Notes: generated from the sequence alone by a model not told the origin. A stretch of DNA of 64,000 nucleotides from Sipunculus nudus (GCA_026874595.1 CM049308.1:93983624-94047623), one strand, 5' to 3'; positions 1 to 12,365 are shown, counted from the stretch's first letter. Numbers and translations: made by a program.

Positions 1-938
1 CCTTTGGAAGAAAGACTATTTAAAATGGCTCATGAATGTTGCCTATATGGGACTTGACAGTATTGTCAGCATTATAAAATAAAAATTAAAAAGTTGTTGG
101 ATAGTGTTGTCATGTGCTGGAAACTAATTGGCAGATATCTTTCATATTATGCATATAGATAGATATGGGTAATGTGATGAGTCATTTGCTGGGAACTGCA
201 TGGTGGCACCCCCTACTCTATTTTCTTGTTTTTCCACAATTTATGCTATTGATAAGGAACAAATGACAATTTTTATGACAATATAACAATTTATTACAAA
301 GAACAAAATATGATGTGAAACAAAATATAACAGATATTATTATTTCATTCTCAGACAATATACCTCACTTACATATTGATGTGTGTAGAATTACTCAAAT
401 CTTTGCTTATGTCTGATAACATGATATTACTGTTACAATTACTTGAGTTTTTTATAACAGTGTTTTAGATTTGTTTTGGTCTTTTCATATAATTATTGCT
501 AGTTATTAAATATAATACAGATTTATACCATTAATCACATATATAATAGCAATACTTCCATTTGTATCTCTTGAACTTTTAATGAACATAAAGGATTGTG
601 ACATATGTTTGTAAAATGTGTATGCTAATACATTTTTCATGTGACACATTAGTTATAAATAATATTTATAAATCACATTCAAATGTCACGAAGACTTGCC
701 TGTTTTCTAAGTACTAACAGTGGACCACAATATCATGTAATATTTGCAGGTATCAAAACAATAAAATATATAAAATTTGTTTAGTTAATGTAGTGTTTAC
801 AAGACTTCATTACCAATACCAACATGTCACAAATCTCTAATAATAATGAGTTAAAATAATAGTAACAATTGCTTGCCTGCACACAATCATTCGCTATGTT
901 CCTTTTATAACAATATAAAGTTATATTTGTTAGCTGCT
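1..938. other. AT-rich intergenic stretch, no gene seen
   Basis: No open frame with recognisable protein content on either strand. About 795-935 is a diverged copy of about 1806-1905: both contain GTTTACAAGACTTC followed by matching AT-rich text. The LINE fragment at 955-1764 therefore lies between two related non-coding segments. Beyond this I see only low-complexity AT sequence. Confidence 0.6.
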
Positions 939-954
939 ATCAAAACACTAACTT
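939..954. repeat. Target-site duplication, left copy
   Basis: The 16-mer ATCAAAACACTAACTT here recurs exactly at 1765-1780. The two copies flank a segment with a T-run at one end (a poly(A) tail on the minus strand) and LINE coding sequence inside, as expected for target-primed reverse transcription. Confidence 0.85.
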
Positions 955-1764
955 TTTTTTTTTTTTTTTTTTTTTTGAATACATCACATGAAACAACATA
1001 TGGACAGTACAAATAATGAACATGTAAAACAATATATACAACTACTAATACACTGCACAAAAACATACAATAACAATGCACAGAGATAATTTCAGTATGG
1101 GGATACTTATACAGTTCAGAGACAATTTTATGTAGAGGATTGATTATGGCCTATGATAGTTTGTTTACCAGGTAATTTTAGCTTATATTCTTATATTCTT
1201 CCGGGAGTATGAATCAAATATTTGACACTATAATGACAAATGCATACTTAAGCACACATAAAAAAAAATCATAAGTCTTTGCATATTCAGCAACAACAAT
1301 ATCTGTATCTAGAAACACAAAACTTATATTTGATATATATATCTCAATGTCAAATTGTATAAACAATAATATTTTTTAACACACAAGTGATCCCCACTTC
1401 TTATAATGTACAGATAAAGTTCCATTTCTGTGGGCAATGTTTCTTTCAATGGTGTATATCTGTTCCATATATAGTTTATAATTGATAAACGTTGGCAAAA
1501 TATTTTTGCATTTACACACATATATATATCTTTTAGCTAGTAATAAAAGTATATCTAACAGAGAATTATTTGTGTTGTTGAAGATAATAGTTGTTCTGCT
1601 AAAGCAGTTTTCTGTAAGAAGTATCTTTTGGCTAATCAGCCAGTTTTTCATTTGAGTAAAAATGTTTTGTGTTTCGTTACAGCTATAAAATAGATGCATA
1701 ATAGTTTCTTTCTCTTTTTTACAAAGTGAACAAAGTTCACTGGTTGCTTTCCCTATAGTAAATA
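955..1764 (-). mobile_element. 5'-truncated non-LTR retrotransposon (LINE) fragment
   Basis: An 810-bp insertion between perfect 16-bp duplications. The minus strand has an open frame at 1376-1699 of about 107 residues. It begins HLFYSCNETQNIF and later has LLLLAKRYIYVCKCKN and KWGSL, which matches the C-terminal tail of LINE ORF2 proteins after the reverse transcriptase domain (HLFYEC...W... then LL.K..IY..K.K). A 3' UTR of about 400 bp follows, ending in a poly(A) tail, seen as the T-run at 953-976. The reverse transcriptase and endonuclease are missing, so this is a dead 5'-truncated copy. Clade cannot be assigned safely from the tail alone. Confidence 0.8.
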
Positions 1765-1780
1765 ATCAAAACACTAACTT
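1765..1780. repeat. Target-site duplication, right copy
   Basis: Exact copy of the 16-mer at 939-954. It marks the 5' truncation point of the LINE insertion. Confidence 0.85.
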
Positions 1781-2188
1781 GTCAAACTGCATGTGCTTGG
1801 TTCATGTACCGTTTACAAGACTTCTTTACCATTATCAATGTCATAAATCTCTTATAATAATACATGATAACAATAGTAATAACTCACTGCCTACAAACAA
1901 TCATTTTTTTGGTTCCAATTTTATTTTGCAGACCCATCGGGACCTGTATATGATTGTTAAAGTTACAATACGAAAACTCATTTTAAGAAATTCAATTCCT
2001 ACCTCTGGGAACCTCTCACTAGCAGTTACACTGACATATGTATAGTTATCGCTTCAACTTTACAAAGACTGGATGATGGTCAATGTAATATGTGTTCAAG
2101 ACTCCTGATTCCAAGATGATACAATTTCTTTGATAAATATGGTCTAGTAAACTTGGCTTGCCAGTGCCTGGATAGTATGTTGCCTCCT
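1781..2188 (-). mobile_element. Degenerate Helentron-related flank with a second endonuclease fragment
   Basis: About 1930-2050 resembles about 2340-2465, part of the endonuclease domain of the neighbouring Helentron ORF; both share GACCTGTA, then CAATnCC...CTCTGG and CCTnTCACTAG blocks. It is a diverged extra copy on the same strand with no usable frame. About 1806-1905 resembles 795-935. Together these suggest stacked or duplicated remnants of one element family. Confidence 0.45.
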
Positions 2189-2965
2189 TTATAATTTGTT
2201 CAAAGTTAGAGGTGTGAAAACATTTGCTTTTGGGTTTTCACTAATATTCTCATTAAAGTCTCCCAAGATCAAGCATTTCTCATTTACAGGAATGTTTCTT
2301 AACATTACATGCAGCTTCTGTTCCAGTTTTAATTTAGATACACTTGGAGACCTGTAGATGCTTATTATAGTTACACCAGGCAAACAGATTTTGATCCATT
2401 CAATACCCAGCTCTGGCAACCTGTCACTAGTACATACAGTTACATTTCTTGTCATGGTATCTTTTATATATATCCCTACACCACCTCGCCCTGAGTTGTC
2501 TTGTCTGTCACACCTATATATTAAGTAACCTGGGAGTGAGATATCAGGCTCATTAGTGTGAAGCCATGTTTCACATAAACATAAAACATCAGCTGCCATC
2601 ACCTCAGGGTTAGCTCTGATATCTGCTATATGACTGCGCAGACTGTGTATATTGTGACACACAACAGTTATATAGGAATCATCATGCTCACTGAATAATA
2701 GAGGTGTGGACTCTATTGATAATGTTTGCATTTTTCTTAATGCTGTTGTCACTAAAGGGTCACAATATAACACTTTAGGATCATAGTCCATAATGTATAA
2801 TCCTTCTAGAGTTCTGATTCTACCCAGAGCTACATAAGCCATGCCAGGTAGAAACACATGGTCAAGGGAAATCACACCTGAATCTACTGTCATGCCTTGT
2901 GTTTTATGGACTGTACAGGCCCATGCCAGACCTCTCTCCATCTCTCTGAAATCCTGTCTATCCAT
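2189..2965 (-). pseudogene. Helentron RepHel C-terminal remnant: Pif1-like helicase end fused to an EEP endonuclease
   Basis: The open frame encodes 258 residues. Residues about 1-65 match the last motifs of Pif1-type helicases: LAWACTVHKTQGMT followed by YVALGRIRTLEGL (motif VI region). From about residue 100 the sequence switches to an endonuclease/exonuclease/phosphatase fold: VVCHNIHSLRSH, LCLCETWL with the catalytic Glu, and LILGDFNEN near the end. Rep-helicase-endonuclease order in one polypeptide is the known hallmark of Helentrons (Helitron2). The Rep domain and most of the helicase are absent upstream, and the frame stops before the final Asp-His motif of the endonuclease. This is a truncated, inactive copy. 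Confidence 0.85.
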
Positions 2966-3235
2966 CTCTTTCTCTTTCTTTCTGCTTTACTCTATATTAT
3001 TCTCAAACAAGTTACTCCAAACATACATATACAACTCAATACATCATTAAATATATACTTCTATTTATACATAACCTTTTACATAACAATTGCCTTCACT
3101 TTAAATATTCCTATATTTTGTACAAATGTTTCTCACGTTAATTGCTAAAATACAAATACATCACATTATATCAACAAAATACCACAAAACCTCATTTGTC
3201 TGGCGATACTATGGCACCAGCGGTGCCAAGAAATG
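2966..3235. other. Short AT-rich spacer
   Basis: Between the Helentron remnant and the 82-bp satellite. No coding or structural signal recognised. Confidence 0.5.
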
Positions 3236-6200
3236 TCTAGTTTGAGTTTGTTGTAAGAAGACAGTAGAGGTTGAGGTGTTTGATCTTAAGATTCCACTAT
3301 GTTCTGGCTCGTTTAATGATTTTTTGAGCTTGTTGTAAGAAGACAGTAGAGGTTGAGGTGTTTGATCTTGAGGTTCCACTATGTCCTGGCTCGTATAATG
3401 ATTTTTTGAGTTTGTTGTAAGAAGACAGTAGAGGTTGAGGTGTTTGATCTTGAGGTTCCACTATGTTCTGGCTCGTTTAATGATTTTTTGAGTTTGTTGT
3501 AAGAAGACAGTAGAGGTTGAGGTGTTTGATCTTCAGGTTCCACTATGTTCTGGCTCGTTTAATGATTTTTTGAGTTTGTTGTAAGAAGACAGTAGAGGTT
3601 GAGGTGTTTGATCTTGAGGTTCCACTATGTTCTGGCTCGTTTAATGATTTTTTGAGTTTGTTGTAAGGAGACAGTAGAGGTTGAGGTATTTGATCTTGAG
3701 GTTCCACTATGTTCTGGCTCGTTTAATGATTTTTTGAGTTTGTTGTAAGAAGACAGTAGAGGTTGAGGTGTTTGATCTTGAGGTTCCACTATGTCCTGGC
3801 TCGTTTAATGATTTTTTGAGTTTGTTGTAAGGAGACAGTATAGGTTGAGGTGTTTGATCTTGAGGTTCCACTATGTCCTGGCTCGTTTAATGATTTTTTA
3901 AGTTTGTTGTAAGGAGACAGTATAGGTTGAGGTGTTTGATCTTGAGGTTCCACTATGTCCTGGCTCGTTTAATGATTTTTTAAGTTTGTTGTAAGAAGAC
4001 AGTAGAGGTTCAGGTGTTTGATCTTGAGGTTCCACTATGTCCTGGCTCGTTTAATGATTTTTTAAGTTTGTTGTAAGGAGACAGTAGAGGTTCAGGTGTT
4101 TGATCTTGAGGTTCCACCATGTTCTGGCTCGTTTAATGATTTTTTGAGTTTGTTGTAAGGAGACAGTAGAGGTTGAGGTGTTTGATCTTGAGGTTCCACT
4201 ATGTTCTGACTCGTTTAATGATTTTTTGAGTTTGTTGTAAGAAGACAGTAGAGGTTGAGGTGTTTGATCTTGAGGTTCCACTATGTTCTGGCTCGTTTAA
4301 TGATTTTTTGAGTTTGTTGTAAGAAGACAGTAGAGGTTGAGGTGTTTGATCTTGAGTTACACTATGTTCTGACTCGTTTAATGATTTTTTGAGTTTGTTG
4401 TAAGAAGATAGTAGAGGTTGAGGTGTTTGATCTTGAGGTTCAACCATGTTTTGGCTCGTTTTTTATGATTTTTTGAGTTTGTTGTAAGAAGACAGTAGAG
4501 GCTGAGGTGTTTGATCTTGAGGTTCCACTATGTTCTGGCTCGTTTAATGATTTTTTGAGTTTGTTGTAAGGAGACAGTAGAGGTTGAGGTGTTTGATCTT
4601 GAGGTTCCACTATGTCCTGGCTCGTTTAATGATTTTTTGAGTTTGTTGTAAGGAGACAGTAGAGGTTGAGGTGTTTGATCTTGAGGTTCCACTATGTTCT
4701 GGCTCGTTTAATGATTTTTTGAGTTTGTTGTAAGGAGACAGTAGAGGTTGAGGTGTTTGATCTTGAGGTTCCACTATGTTCTGGCTCGTTTAATGATTTT
4801 TTTGAGTTTGTTGTAAGAAGACAGTAGAGGTTGAGGTGTTTGATCTTGAGGAAAATGTTCTGGCTCGTTTAATGATTTTTTGAGTTTGTTGTAAGGAGAC
4901 AGTAGAGGTTGAGGTGTTTGATCTTGAGGTTCCACTATGTCCTGGCTCGTTTAATGATTTTTTGAGTTTGTTGTAAGGAGACAGTAGAGGTTGAGGTGTT
5001 TGATCTTGAGGTTCCACTATGTTCTGGCTCGTTTAATGATTTTTTGAGTTTGTTGTAAGGAGACAGTAGAGGTTCAGGTGTTTGATCTTGAGGTTCCACT
5101 ATGTTCTGGCTCGTTTAATGATTTTTTGAGTTTGTTGTAAGGAGACAGTAGAGGTTGAGGTGTTTGATCTTGAGGTTCCACCATGTTCTGGCTCGTTTAA
5201 TGATTTTTTGAGTTTGTTGTAAGAAGACAGTAGAGGTTGAGGTGTTTGATCTTGAGGTTCCACTATGTTCTGGCTCGTTTAATGATTTTTTGAGTTTGTT
5301 GTAAGAAGACAGTAGAGGTTGAGGTGTTTGATCTTGAGGAAAATGTTCTGGCTCGTTTAATGATTTTTTGAGTTTGTTGTAAGAAGACAGTAGAGGTTGA
5401 GGTGTTTGATCTTGAGGTTCCACTATGTTCTGGCTCGTTTAATGATTTTTTGAGTTTGTTGTAAGAAGACAGTAGAGGTTGAGGTGTTTGATCTTGAGTT
5501 ACACTATGTTCTGACTCGTTTAATGATTTTTTAAGTTTGTTGTAAGAAGATAGTAGAGGTTGAGGTGTTTGATCTTGAGGTTCAACCATGTTTTGGCTCG
5601 TTTTTTATGATTTTTTGAGTTTGTTGTAAGAAGACAGTAGAGGTTGAGGTGTTTGATCTTGAGGTTCAACCATGTTTTGGCTCGTTTTTTATGATTTTTT
5701 GAGTTTGTTGTAAGAAGACAGTAGAGGTTGAGCTGTTTGATCTTGAGGTTCCACTATGTTCTGGCTCGTTTTTTATGATTTTTTGAGTTTGTTGTAAGAA
5801 GACAGTAGAGGTTGAGCTGTTTGATCTTGAGTTTCCACCATGTTCTGGCTCGTTTAATGATTTTTTGAGTTTGTTGTAAGAAGACAGTAGAGGTTGAGCT
5901 GTTTGATCTTGAGGTTCCACCATGTTTTGGCTCGTTTCATGATTTTTTGAGTTTGTTGTAAGAAGACAGTAGAGGTTGAGGTGTTTGATCTTGAGGTTCC
6001 ACCATGTTTTGGCTCGTTTAATGATTTTTTGAGTTTGTTGTAAGGAGACAGTAGAGGTTGAGGTGACTGATCTTGAGGTTCCACTATGTCCTGGCTCGTT
6101 TAATGATTTTTTGAGTTTGTTTTAAGAAGACAGTAGAGGTTGAGGTGTTTGATCTTGAGGTTCCACTATGTTCTGGCTCGTTTCATGATTTTTTGAGTTT

Positions 6201-9200
6201 GTTGTAAGAAGACAGTAGAGGTTGAGGTGTTTGATCTTGAGGTTCCACTATGTTCTGGCTCATTTAATGATTTTTTGAGTTTGTTGTAAGGAGACAGTAG
6301 AGGTTGAGGTGTTTGATCTTGAGGTTCCACTATGTTCTGGCTCGTTTAATGATTTTTTGAGTTTGTTGTAAGAAGACAGTAGAGGTTGAGGTGTTTGATC
6401 TTGAGGTTCCACTATGTTCTGGCTCATTTAATGATTTTTTGAGTTTGTTGTAAGGAGACAGTAGAGGTTGAGGTGTTTGATCTTGAGGTTCCACTATGTT
6501 CTGGCTCGTTTAATGATTTTTTGAGTTTGTTGTAAGGAGACAGTAGAGGTTGAGGTGTTTGATCTTGAGCTTCCACTATGTTCTGGCTCGTTTAATGATT
6601 TTTTGAGTTTTGGCTCGTTTAATGATTTTTTGAGTTTGTTGTAAGAAGACAGTAGAGGTTGAGGTGTTTGATCTTGAGGTTCCACTATGTCCTGGCTCGT
6701 TTAATGATTTTTTGAGTTTGTTGTAAGAAGACAGTAGAGGTTGAGGTGTTTGATCTTGAGGTTCCACTATGTTCTGGCTCGTTTAATGATTTTTTGAGTT
6801 TGTTGTAAGAAGACAGTAGAGGTTGAGGTGTTTGATCTTGAGGTTCCACTATGTTCTGGCTCGTTTAATGATTTTTTGAGTTTGTTGTAAGAAGACAGTA
6901 GAGGTTGAGGTGTTTGATCTTGAGGTTCCACTATGTTCTGGCTCGTTTAATGATTTTTTGAGTTTGTTGTAAGAAGACAGTAGAGGTTGAGGTGTTTGAT
7001 CTTGAGGTTCCACTATGTTCTGGCTCGTTTAATGATTTTTTGAGTTTGTTGTAAGAAGACAGTAGAGGTTGAGGTGTTTGATCTTGAGGTTCCACTATGT
7101 TCTGGCTCGTTTAATGATTTTTTGAGTTTGTTGTAAGGAGACAGTAGAGGTTGAGGTGCTTGATCTTGAGGTTCCACCATGTTCTGGCTCGTTTAATGAT
7201 TTTTTGAGTTTGTTGTAAGGAGACAGTAGAGGTTGAGGTGTTTGATCTTGAGGTTCCACTATGTTCTGGCTCGTTTAATGATTTTTTGAGTTTTTTGTAA
7301 GAAGACAGTAGAGGTTGAGGTGTTTGATCTTGAGTTACACTATGTTCTGACTCGTTTAATGATTTTTTGAGTTTGTTGTAAGAAGACAGTAGAGGTTGAG
7401 GTGTTTGATCTTGAGGTTCAACCATGTTCTGGCTCGTTTAATGATTTTTTGAGTTTGTTGTAAGAAGACAGTAGAGGTTGAGGTGTTTGATCTTGAGGTT
7501 CCACTATGTTCTGGCTCGTTTAATGATTTTTTGAGTTTTTTGTAAGAAGACAGTAGAGGTTGAGGTGTTTGATCTTGAGTTACACTATGTTCTGACTCGT
7601 TTAATGATTTTTTGAGTTTGTTGTAAGAAGATAGTAGAGGTTGAGGTGTTTGATCTTGAGGTTCAACCATGTTTTGGCTCGTTTTTTATGATTTTTTGAG
7701 TTTGTTGTAAGAAGACATGGAGGTTGAGGTGTTTGATCTTGAGGTTCCACTATGTTCTGGCTCGTTTAATGATTTTTTGAGTTTGTTGTAAGAAGACAGT
7801 AGAGGTTGAGGTGTTTGATCTTGAGGTTCCACTATGTTCTGGCTCGTTTAATGATTTTTTGAGTTTGTTGTAAGGAGACAGTAGAGGTTGAGGTGCTTGA
7901 TCTTGAGGTTCCACCATGTTCTGGCTCGTTTAATGATTTTTTGAGTTTGTTGTAAGGAGACAGTAGAGGTTGAGGTGTTTGATCTTGAGGTTCCACTATG
8001 TTCTGGCTCGTTTAATGATTTTTTGAGTTTTTTGTAAGAAGACAGTAGAGGTTGAGGTGTTTGATCTTGAGTTACACTATGTTCTGACTCGTTTAATGAT
8101 TTTTTGAGTTTGTTGTAAGAAGACAGTAGAGGTTGAGGTGTTTGATCTTGAGGTTCAACCATGTTCTGGCTCGTTTAATGATTTTTTGAGTTTGTTGTAA
8201 GAAGACAGTAGAGGTTGAGGTGTTTGATCTTGAGTTACACTATGTTTTGACTCGTTTAATGATTTTTTGAGTTTGTTGTAAGAAGATAGTAGAGGTTGAG
8301 GTGTTTGATCTTGAGGTTCAACCATGTTTTGGCTCGTTTTTTATGATTTTTTGAGTTTGTTGTAAGAAGACATGGAGGTTGAGGTGTTTGATCTTGAGGT
8401 TCCACTATGTTCTGGCTCGTTTAATGATTTTTTGAGTTTGTTGTAAGAAGACAGTAGAGGTTGAGCTGTTTGATCTTGAGTTTCCACTATGTTCTGGCTC
8501 GTTTAATGATTTTTTGAGTTTGTTGTAAGAAGACAGTAGAGGTTGAGGTGTTTGATCTTGAGGTTCCACTATGTTCTGGCTCGTTTAATGATTTTTTGAG
8601 TTTGTTGTAAGAAGACAGTACAGGTTGAGCTGTTTGATCTTGAGTTTCCACTATGTTCTGGCTCGTTTAATGATTTTTTGAGTTTGTTGTAAGAAGACAG
8701 TAGAGGTTGAGGTGTTTGATCTTGAGGTTCCACCATGTTTTGGCTCGTTTCATGATTTTTTGAGTTTGTTGTAAGAAGACAGTAGAGGTTGAGGTATTTG
8801 ATCTTGAGGTTCCACTATGTTCTGGCGCGTTTAATGATTTTTTGAGTTTGTTGTAAGAAGACAGTAGAGGTTGAGGTGTTTGATCTTGAGGTTCCACTAT
8901 GTTCTGGCTCGTTTAATGATTTTTTGAGTTTGTTGTAAGAAGACAGTAGAGGTTGAGGTATTTGATCTTGAGGTTCCACTATGTTCTGGCTCGTTTAATG
9001 ATTTTTTGAGTTTGTTGTAAGAAGACAGTAGAGGTTGAGCTGTTTGATCTTGAGTTTCCACTATGTTCTGGCTCGTTTAATGATTTTTTGAGTTTGTTGT
9101 AAGAAGACAGTAGAGGTTGAGGTGTTTGATCTTGAGGTTCCACCATGTTTTGGCTCGTTTCATGATTTTTTGAGTTTGTTGTAAGAAGACAGTAGAGGTT

Positions 9201-10351
9201 GAGGTATTTGATCTTGAGGTTCCACTATGTTCTGGCGCGTTTAATGATTTTTTGAGTTTGTTGTAAGAAGACAGTAGAGGTTGAGGTGATTGATCTTGAG
9301 GTTCCACTATGTTCTGGCTCGTTTAATGATTTTTTGAGTTTGTTGTAAGAAGACAGTAGAGGTTGAGGTGTTTGATCTTGAGGTTCCACTATGTTCTGGC
9401 TCGTTTAATGATTTTTTGAGTTTTTTGTAAGGAGACAGTAGAGGTTGAGGTGTTTGATCTTGAGGTTCCACTATGTCCTGGCTCGTTTAATGATTTTTTG
9501 AGTTTGTTGTAAGGAGACAGTAGAGGTTGAGGTGACTGATCTTGAGGTTCCACTATGTCCTGGCTCGTTTAATGATTTTTTGAGTTTGTTGTAAGAAGAC
9601 AGTAGAGGTTGAGGTGTTTGATCTTGAGGTTCCACTATGTCCTGGCTCGTTTAATGATTTTTTGAGTTTGTTGTAAGGAGACAGTAGAGGTTGAGGTGAC
9701 TGATCTTGAGGTTCCACTATGTTCTGGCTCGTTTAATGATTTTTTGAGTTTTTTGTAAGAAGACAGTAGAGGTTGAGGTGTTTGATCTTGAGGTTCCACT
9801 ATGTTCTGGCTCGTTTAATGATTTTTTGAGTTTGTTGTAAGAAGACAGTAGAGGTTGAGGTGTTTGATCTTGAGGTTCCACTATGTCCTGGCTCGTTTAA
9901 TGATTTTTTGAGTTTGTTTTAAGAAGACAGTAGAGGTTGAGGTGTTTGATCTTGAGGTTCCACTATGTCCTGGCTCGTTTAATGATTTTTTGAGTTTGTT
10001 GTAAGAAGACAGTAGAGGTTGAGGTGTTTGATCTTGAGGTTCCACTATGTTCTGGCTCGTTTAATGATTTTTTGAGTTTGTTGTAAGAAGACAGTAGAGG
10101 TTGAGGTGTTTGATCTTGAGGTTCCACTATGTCCTGGCTCGTTTAATGATTTTTTGAGTTTGTTGTAAGAAGACAGTAGAGGTTGAGCTGTTTGATCTTG
10201 AGCTTCCACTATGTTCTGGCTCGTTTAATGATTTTTTGAGTTTGTTGTAAGAAGACTGTAGAGGTTGAGGTGATTGATCTTGAGGTTCCACCATGTTCTG
10301 GCTCGTTTAATGATTTTTTGAGTTTGTTGTAAGAAGACAGTAGAGATTGAG
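3236..10351. repeat. 82-bp satellite array (about 87 copies)
   Basis: Unit of 82 bp containing GTTCTGGCTCGTTTAATGAT and TTGTAAGAAGACAGTAGAGG. Units differ by a few point changes such as AAGAAG/AAGGAG, TTCTGG/TCCTGG and the lengthened CGTTTTTTATG variant. Because 82 is not a multiple of three, every frame cycles through the unit, giving the many 60-108 residue minus-strand ORFs with PQDQTPQPLL- and SRSNTSTSTV-like peptides. These are not genes. Segmental copying is visible: 7111-7425 recurs at 7848-8162 (737 bp, about nine units) and 8667-8897 recurs at 9077-9307 (410 bp, five units). The array lies just downstream of SelL-1. Confidence 0.97.
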
Positions 10352-10657
10352 TTTGAATTATGATCTTTTAAAAGTCCCCAGTTCAGTCCCTGCTGTATGT
10401 TGACTCACCAGAGAAAGAGAGAAAATTACAGATTTACACTTCTTGTTATCTTATTCTCGTATATTTGAAGTAATGGCCTACGAAATCCAGAATCCTGAAT
10501 TAATTATCATATGTTAATTATCATTATCACTCTACCAGTATTAAAGTGGTTCTACTGATTATCATGACCTGTAAAAGTCATGATCCTATCCTGTAACAGT
10601 AATACTTGATATAAAGAAAACTGATGAGTTAATCAAAATTCTATGTGAATAAATATT
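10352..10657. other. Intergenic spacer downstream of SelL-1
   Basis: Unique AT-rich sequence between the satellite and the putative SelL-1 polyadenylation signal. No ORF or structure recognised. Confidence 0.5.
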
Positions 10658-10663
10658 TTTATT
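10658..10663 (-). terminator. Putative polyadenylation signal for SelL-1
   Basis: AATAAA on the minus strand (TTTATT on plus), about 130 bp beyond the SECIS-like element. This would place the SECIS inside the 3' UTR near the transcript end. Inferred from motif and position only. Confidence 0.5.
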
Positions 10664-10794
10664 GATATACTCCGGAAAATATTTTTTTCTTCATTCAGTT
10701 ATTTGCATATTCATAAAGATATAACGTTATGTACTCTGGTCCTAACAAATTCTCTGCGGACATGACAACCGATGCTGCAGACTTGAAGCTCCAT

Positions 10795-10862
10795 GGCAAC
10801 AGAACCATCCAGAGACAGAGATCCTGACGGGTTTCTTCTGTCACCTTCATAAATTGTCCGCC
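10795..10862 (-). promoter_or_regulatory. SECIS element of SelL-1 (3' UTR)
   Basis: On the minus strand the SECIS core is ATGA (10850-10847), then 12 nt, then an unpaired AAA followed by CC, then the returning strand ending GGAT (10810-10807). GACAG pairs with CTGTC in helix 2, and TGA faces GA to give the non-canonical A-G/G-A quartet. Below it GGC...GCC and ACA...TGT form part of helix 1. The same layout recurs after SelL-2 at 44323-44384 with high identity well beyond the stem. The apparent 67-residue minus-strand ORF at 10695-10898 is only this conserved RNA element read as protein. SECIS elements recruit SBP2 and eEFSec so that UGA is decoded as selenocysteine. A possible acceptor (CCACAG) at 10910-10911 suggests the UTR may be spliced. 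Confidence 0.85.
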
Positions 10863-11213
10863 AGGGGGCATCACAGTCTGCCGACACAGTTTCTTCATAT
10901 TTCAGGTTTCTGTGGGTGTGGAGACTTGATATGAAATCTTAACCTTAAATTTCAAACTCAGTTTTAATTAAAATGTACAGTATTATGTATATTGTATAAA
11001 GAACCAAAGTAAAAAAAAAATAATGAAAATAAATAGTTGGTGTAAAAGAACATCAGATCTCAATGTACATAAATTAGGCCTGAGTTTATTTGTGCTGATT
11101 AATTTCAATTAAGAGATCATTAAAAGAAAAATATATTACAAAGTACATATACTGTTGATGTTACTTAAATGCAGTATACTCTGTCCTAGTATGAATAAAT
11201 ATTCATCCGTGAA

Positions 11214-12243
11214 ATCCCTCGTAACCTTTCTGTCTCGTCTAATTCCTCGTAACCTTTCTGTCTCGTCTAATCCCTCGTAACCTTTCTGTCTCGTCTAATC
11301 CCTCGTAACCTTTCTGTCTCGACTAATCCCTCGTAACCTTTCTGTCTCGTCTAATCCCTCGTAACCTTTCTGTCTCGTCTAATCCCTCGTAACCTTTCTG
11401 TCTCGTCTAATCCCTCGTAACCTTTCTGTCTCGTCTAATCCCTCGTAACATTTCTGTCTCGTCTAATCCCTCGTAACCTTTCTGTCTCGTCTAATCCCTC
11501 GTAACCTTTCTGTCTCGTCTAATCCCTCGTAACCTTTCTGTCTCGTCTAATCCCTCGTAACCTTTCTGTCTCGTCTAATCCCTCGTAACCTTTCTGTCTC
11601 GTCTAATCCCTCGTAACCTTTTTGTCTCGTCTAATCCCTCTTAACCTTTCTGTCTCGTCTAATCCCTCGTAACCTTTCTGTCTTGTCTAATCCCTCGTAA
11701 CCTTTCTGTCTCGTCTAATCCCTCGTAACCTTTCTGTCTCGTCTAATCCCTCGTAACCTTTCTGTCTCGTCTAATCCCTCGTAACATTTCTGTCTCGTCT
11801 AATCCCTCGTAACCTTTCTGTCTCGTCTAATCCCTCATAACCTTTCTGCTCGTCTAATCCCTCGTAACCTTTCTGTCTCGTCTTATCCCTCGTAACCTTT
11901 CTGTCTCGTCTAATCCCTCGTAACCTTTCTGTCTCGTCTTATCCCTCGTAACCTTTCTGTCTCGTCTAATCCCTCGTAACCTTTCTGTCTCGTCTAATCC
12001 CTCGTAACCTTTCTGTCTCGTCTAATCCCTCGTAACCTTTCTGTCTCGTGTAATCCCTCGTAACCTGTCTGTCTCGTCTAATCCCTCGTAACCTTTCTGT
12101 CTCGTCTAATCCCTCGTAACCTTTCTGTCTCGTCTAATCCCTCGTAACCTTTCTGTCTCGTCTCATCCCTCGTAACCTTTCTGTCTCGTCTAATCCCTCG
12201 TAACCTTTCTGTCTCGTCTAATCCCTCGTAACCTTTCTGTCTT
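11214..12243. repeat. 28-bp minisatellite (about 37 copies)
   Basis: Tandem 28-bp unit containing CCCTCGTAACCTTTCTGTCT followed by CGTCTAAT. Copies are nearly identical, with scattered substitutions and one single-base deletion near 11847. It lies between the SelL-1 stop codon (12366) and its SECIS (10862), so it is either 3' UTR or a 3' UTR intron. Confidence 0.97.
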
Positions 12244-12365
12244 GCGCAGAGACTAAGGCATGTCTTCTAATATATTATTTGTCAAACCCAGAGGAACTAA
12301 CAGACTATTTTGAGGATCCATCTGTTGTAAAAAGCCTGAGTTTTAACTTTATGGACACATGCCTT

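Noticed and set aside
3236..10351. Many minus-strand ORFs with PQDQTPQPLL-type peptides as a protein family
   Set aside because: They are frame-rotated readings of an 82-bp satellite; no start context, splice structure or non-repetitive domain.
10695..10898. 67-residue minus-strand protein
   Set aside because: Its conservation with 44244-44459 follows the SECIS RNA structure. The protein frame has no family and lies in the 3' UTR.
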